Source: Rhodocyclaceae bacterium (GTDB taxonomy: Bacteria > Pseudomonadota > Gammaproteobacteria > Burkholderiales > Rhodocyclaceae). From it: a DNA stretch of 5,954 bases. This document shows, one piece after another, positions 5,450 through 5,954 of the stretch; position 1 is the stretch's first letter, and each line of letters starts with the position of its first letter. The notes below the pieces were generated by a model. That model saw only the letters and a list, made by a program, of their open reading frames with translations. It searched no databases and was not told the origin of the DNA. The stretch covers positions 1 through 5,954 of the forward strand of contig JAFSWK010000110.1 in NCBI GenBank assembly GCA_017444505.1, read 5' to 3'. The translations under genes were made by a program, and so were the position numbers.

Positions 5450-5954
5450 TCAGCCGGTTTTGGCAGCAGGGCGTGCGGGCGGGCGCAAACCGCTGGCCAG
5501 AACCAACCAGAGCAGGCCGCACAGCGCGCAGGCCAGATAGACGGCACCCGCACCAAAATGGCGGGCGAGCAGGCCGCCTGCCGCGCCGCCCAGAAACAGG
5601 CCGCACGATTGCAGCGCGCCATACAGCCCCAGCGCAAAGCCTTTGGCATCCGCAGGCGCGGCGCGCGAAATCCACGAAGGCAGGATGGCTTCGAGCACGT
5701 TGAAGGCGGCAAAAAACAAGGTGAGCCACAGCGTCAGCCAGGCCGCCGAATGCCCCAGCCCGTGCAGCCCGCCCTGCACAATAACAACCAGCGCAATGCA
5801 CGCGCACAGGGTGCTTTTCATCTGCCCGCGCATCTCCGCAACAATGACGGCGGGCACCATGACGAGAAAAGACAGCAGCACGGCAGGCAGATAGACCTGC
5901 CACAGCGCGGCGCTTTCCAGCCCGCTGGCGACCAGCGCCGCAGGCACCAGCACC
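5450..5954 (-). CDS. MFS transporter (partial, C-terminal 168 residues)
   Basis: This is the C-terminal part of a major facilitator superfamily permease of the inner membrane; the substrate cannot be told from the sequence. The roughly 168 residues visible contain about five hydrophobic spans, near residues 16-39, 47-66, 69-90, 104-126 and 133-155 counted from the codon at 5953, in keeping with the last helices of a 12-helix carrier. The segment FNVLEAILPSWISRAAPADAKGFALG, then LYGALQSCGLFLGGAAGG, is typical of MFS proteins annotated as multidrug or sugar efflux carriers in Burkholderiales, where such a gene commonly sits beside ssb (and uvrA). A short Arg/Pro/Ala-rich tail ends at the TGA 5452-5450. 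The frame is open to the window edge; the GTG at 5953 is internal. The 60-base gap to ssb holds no terminator that I can see, so the two may be cotranscribed. Confidence 0.85.
   Translation of the reverse strand, partial: VLVPAALVASGLESAALWQVYLPAVLLSFLVMVPAVIVAEMRGQMKSTLCACIALVVIVQGGLHGLGHSAAWLTLWLTLFFAAFNVLEAILPSWISRAAPADAKGFALGLYGALQSCGLFLGGAAGGLLARHFGAGAVYLACALCGLLWLVLASGLRPPARPAAKTG

Noticed and set aside
1..5954. A new defence, mobile or biosynthetic system
   Set aside because: Six of the seven genes belong to well-described families, five of them with clear housekeeping or metabolic roles, and the seventh is a known domain of unknown function. There are no direct-repeat arrays, integrases, transposases, toxin-antitoxin pairs or composition breaks.

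Overview
The window is a GC-rich stretch of bacterial chromosome with every recognisable gene on the minus strand. It points to a betaproteobacterium of the order Burkholderiales. The strongest clue is a full-length DUF2863 protein, a family I know from Burkholderiales. The pairing of an MFS transporter with ssb, and the SSB and PpsR sequences, fit the same group. I cannot place a genus. There are no tRNA or rRNA genes, insertion sequences, CRISPR arrays or phage genes, and no gene looks foreign in composition or broken.

Read in the direction of transcription (high to low coordinates), the order is: the C-terminal part of an MFS transporter (5954-5450, runs off the window); ssb, single-stranded DNA-binding protein (5389-4895); a 165-base intergenic region with nested inverted repeats, a possible terminator and an AT-rich promoter candidate; maf, a nucleotide pyrophosphatase of the YhdE type (4729-4103); a short gap with a clear intrinsic terminator; rng, ribonuclease G (4021-2567); ppsR, the PEP synthase regulatory kinase/phosphorylase, only 3 bases after rng (2563-1721); a DUF2863 gene (1649-450); and the N-terminal part of metN, the methionine-importer ATPase (431-1, runs off the window).

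The genes fall into probable transcription units. MFS-ssb may be cotranscribed and seems to end in the structured region around 4830-4890. maf probably starts from a promoter near 4780 and meets a terminator just after its stop. rng-ppsR form a tight pair, and DUF2863-metN form a second close pair with an 18-base gap. The jobs are housekeeping: DNA replication and repair (ssb), nucleotide-pool or division-linked pyrophosphatase (maf), RNA processing (rng), control of the pyruvate/PEP node (ppsR) and methionine uptake (metN).

I found no undescribed multi-gene system. The points most worth a second look are regulatory: the terminator and start-proximal hairpin ahead of rng, the mutually exclusive stem-loops between ssb and maf, and the coupling of rng with ppsR. 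The one gene of unknown function is the DUF2863 member.
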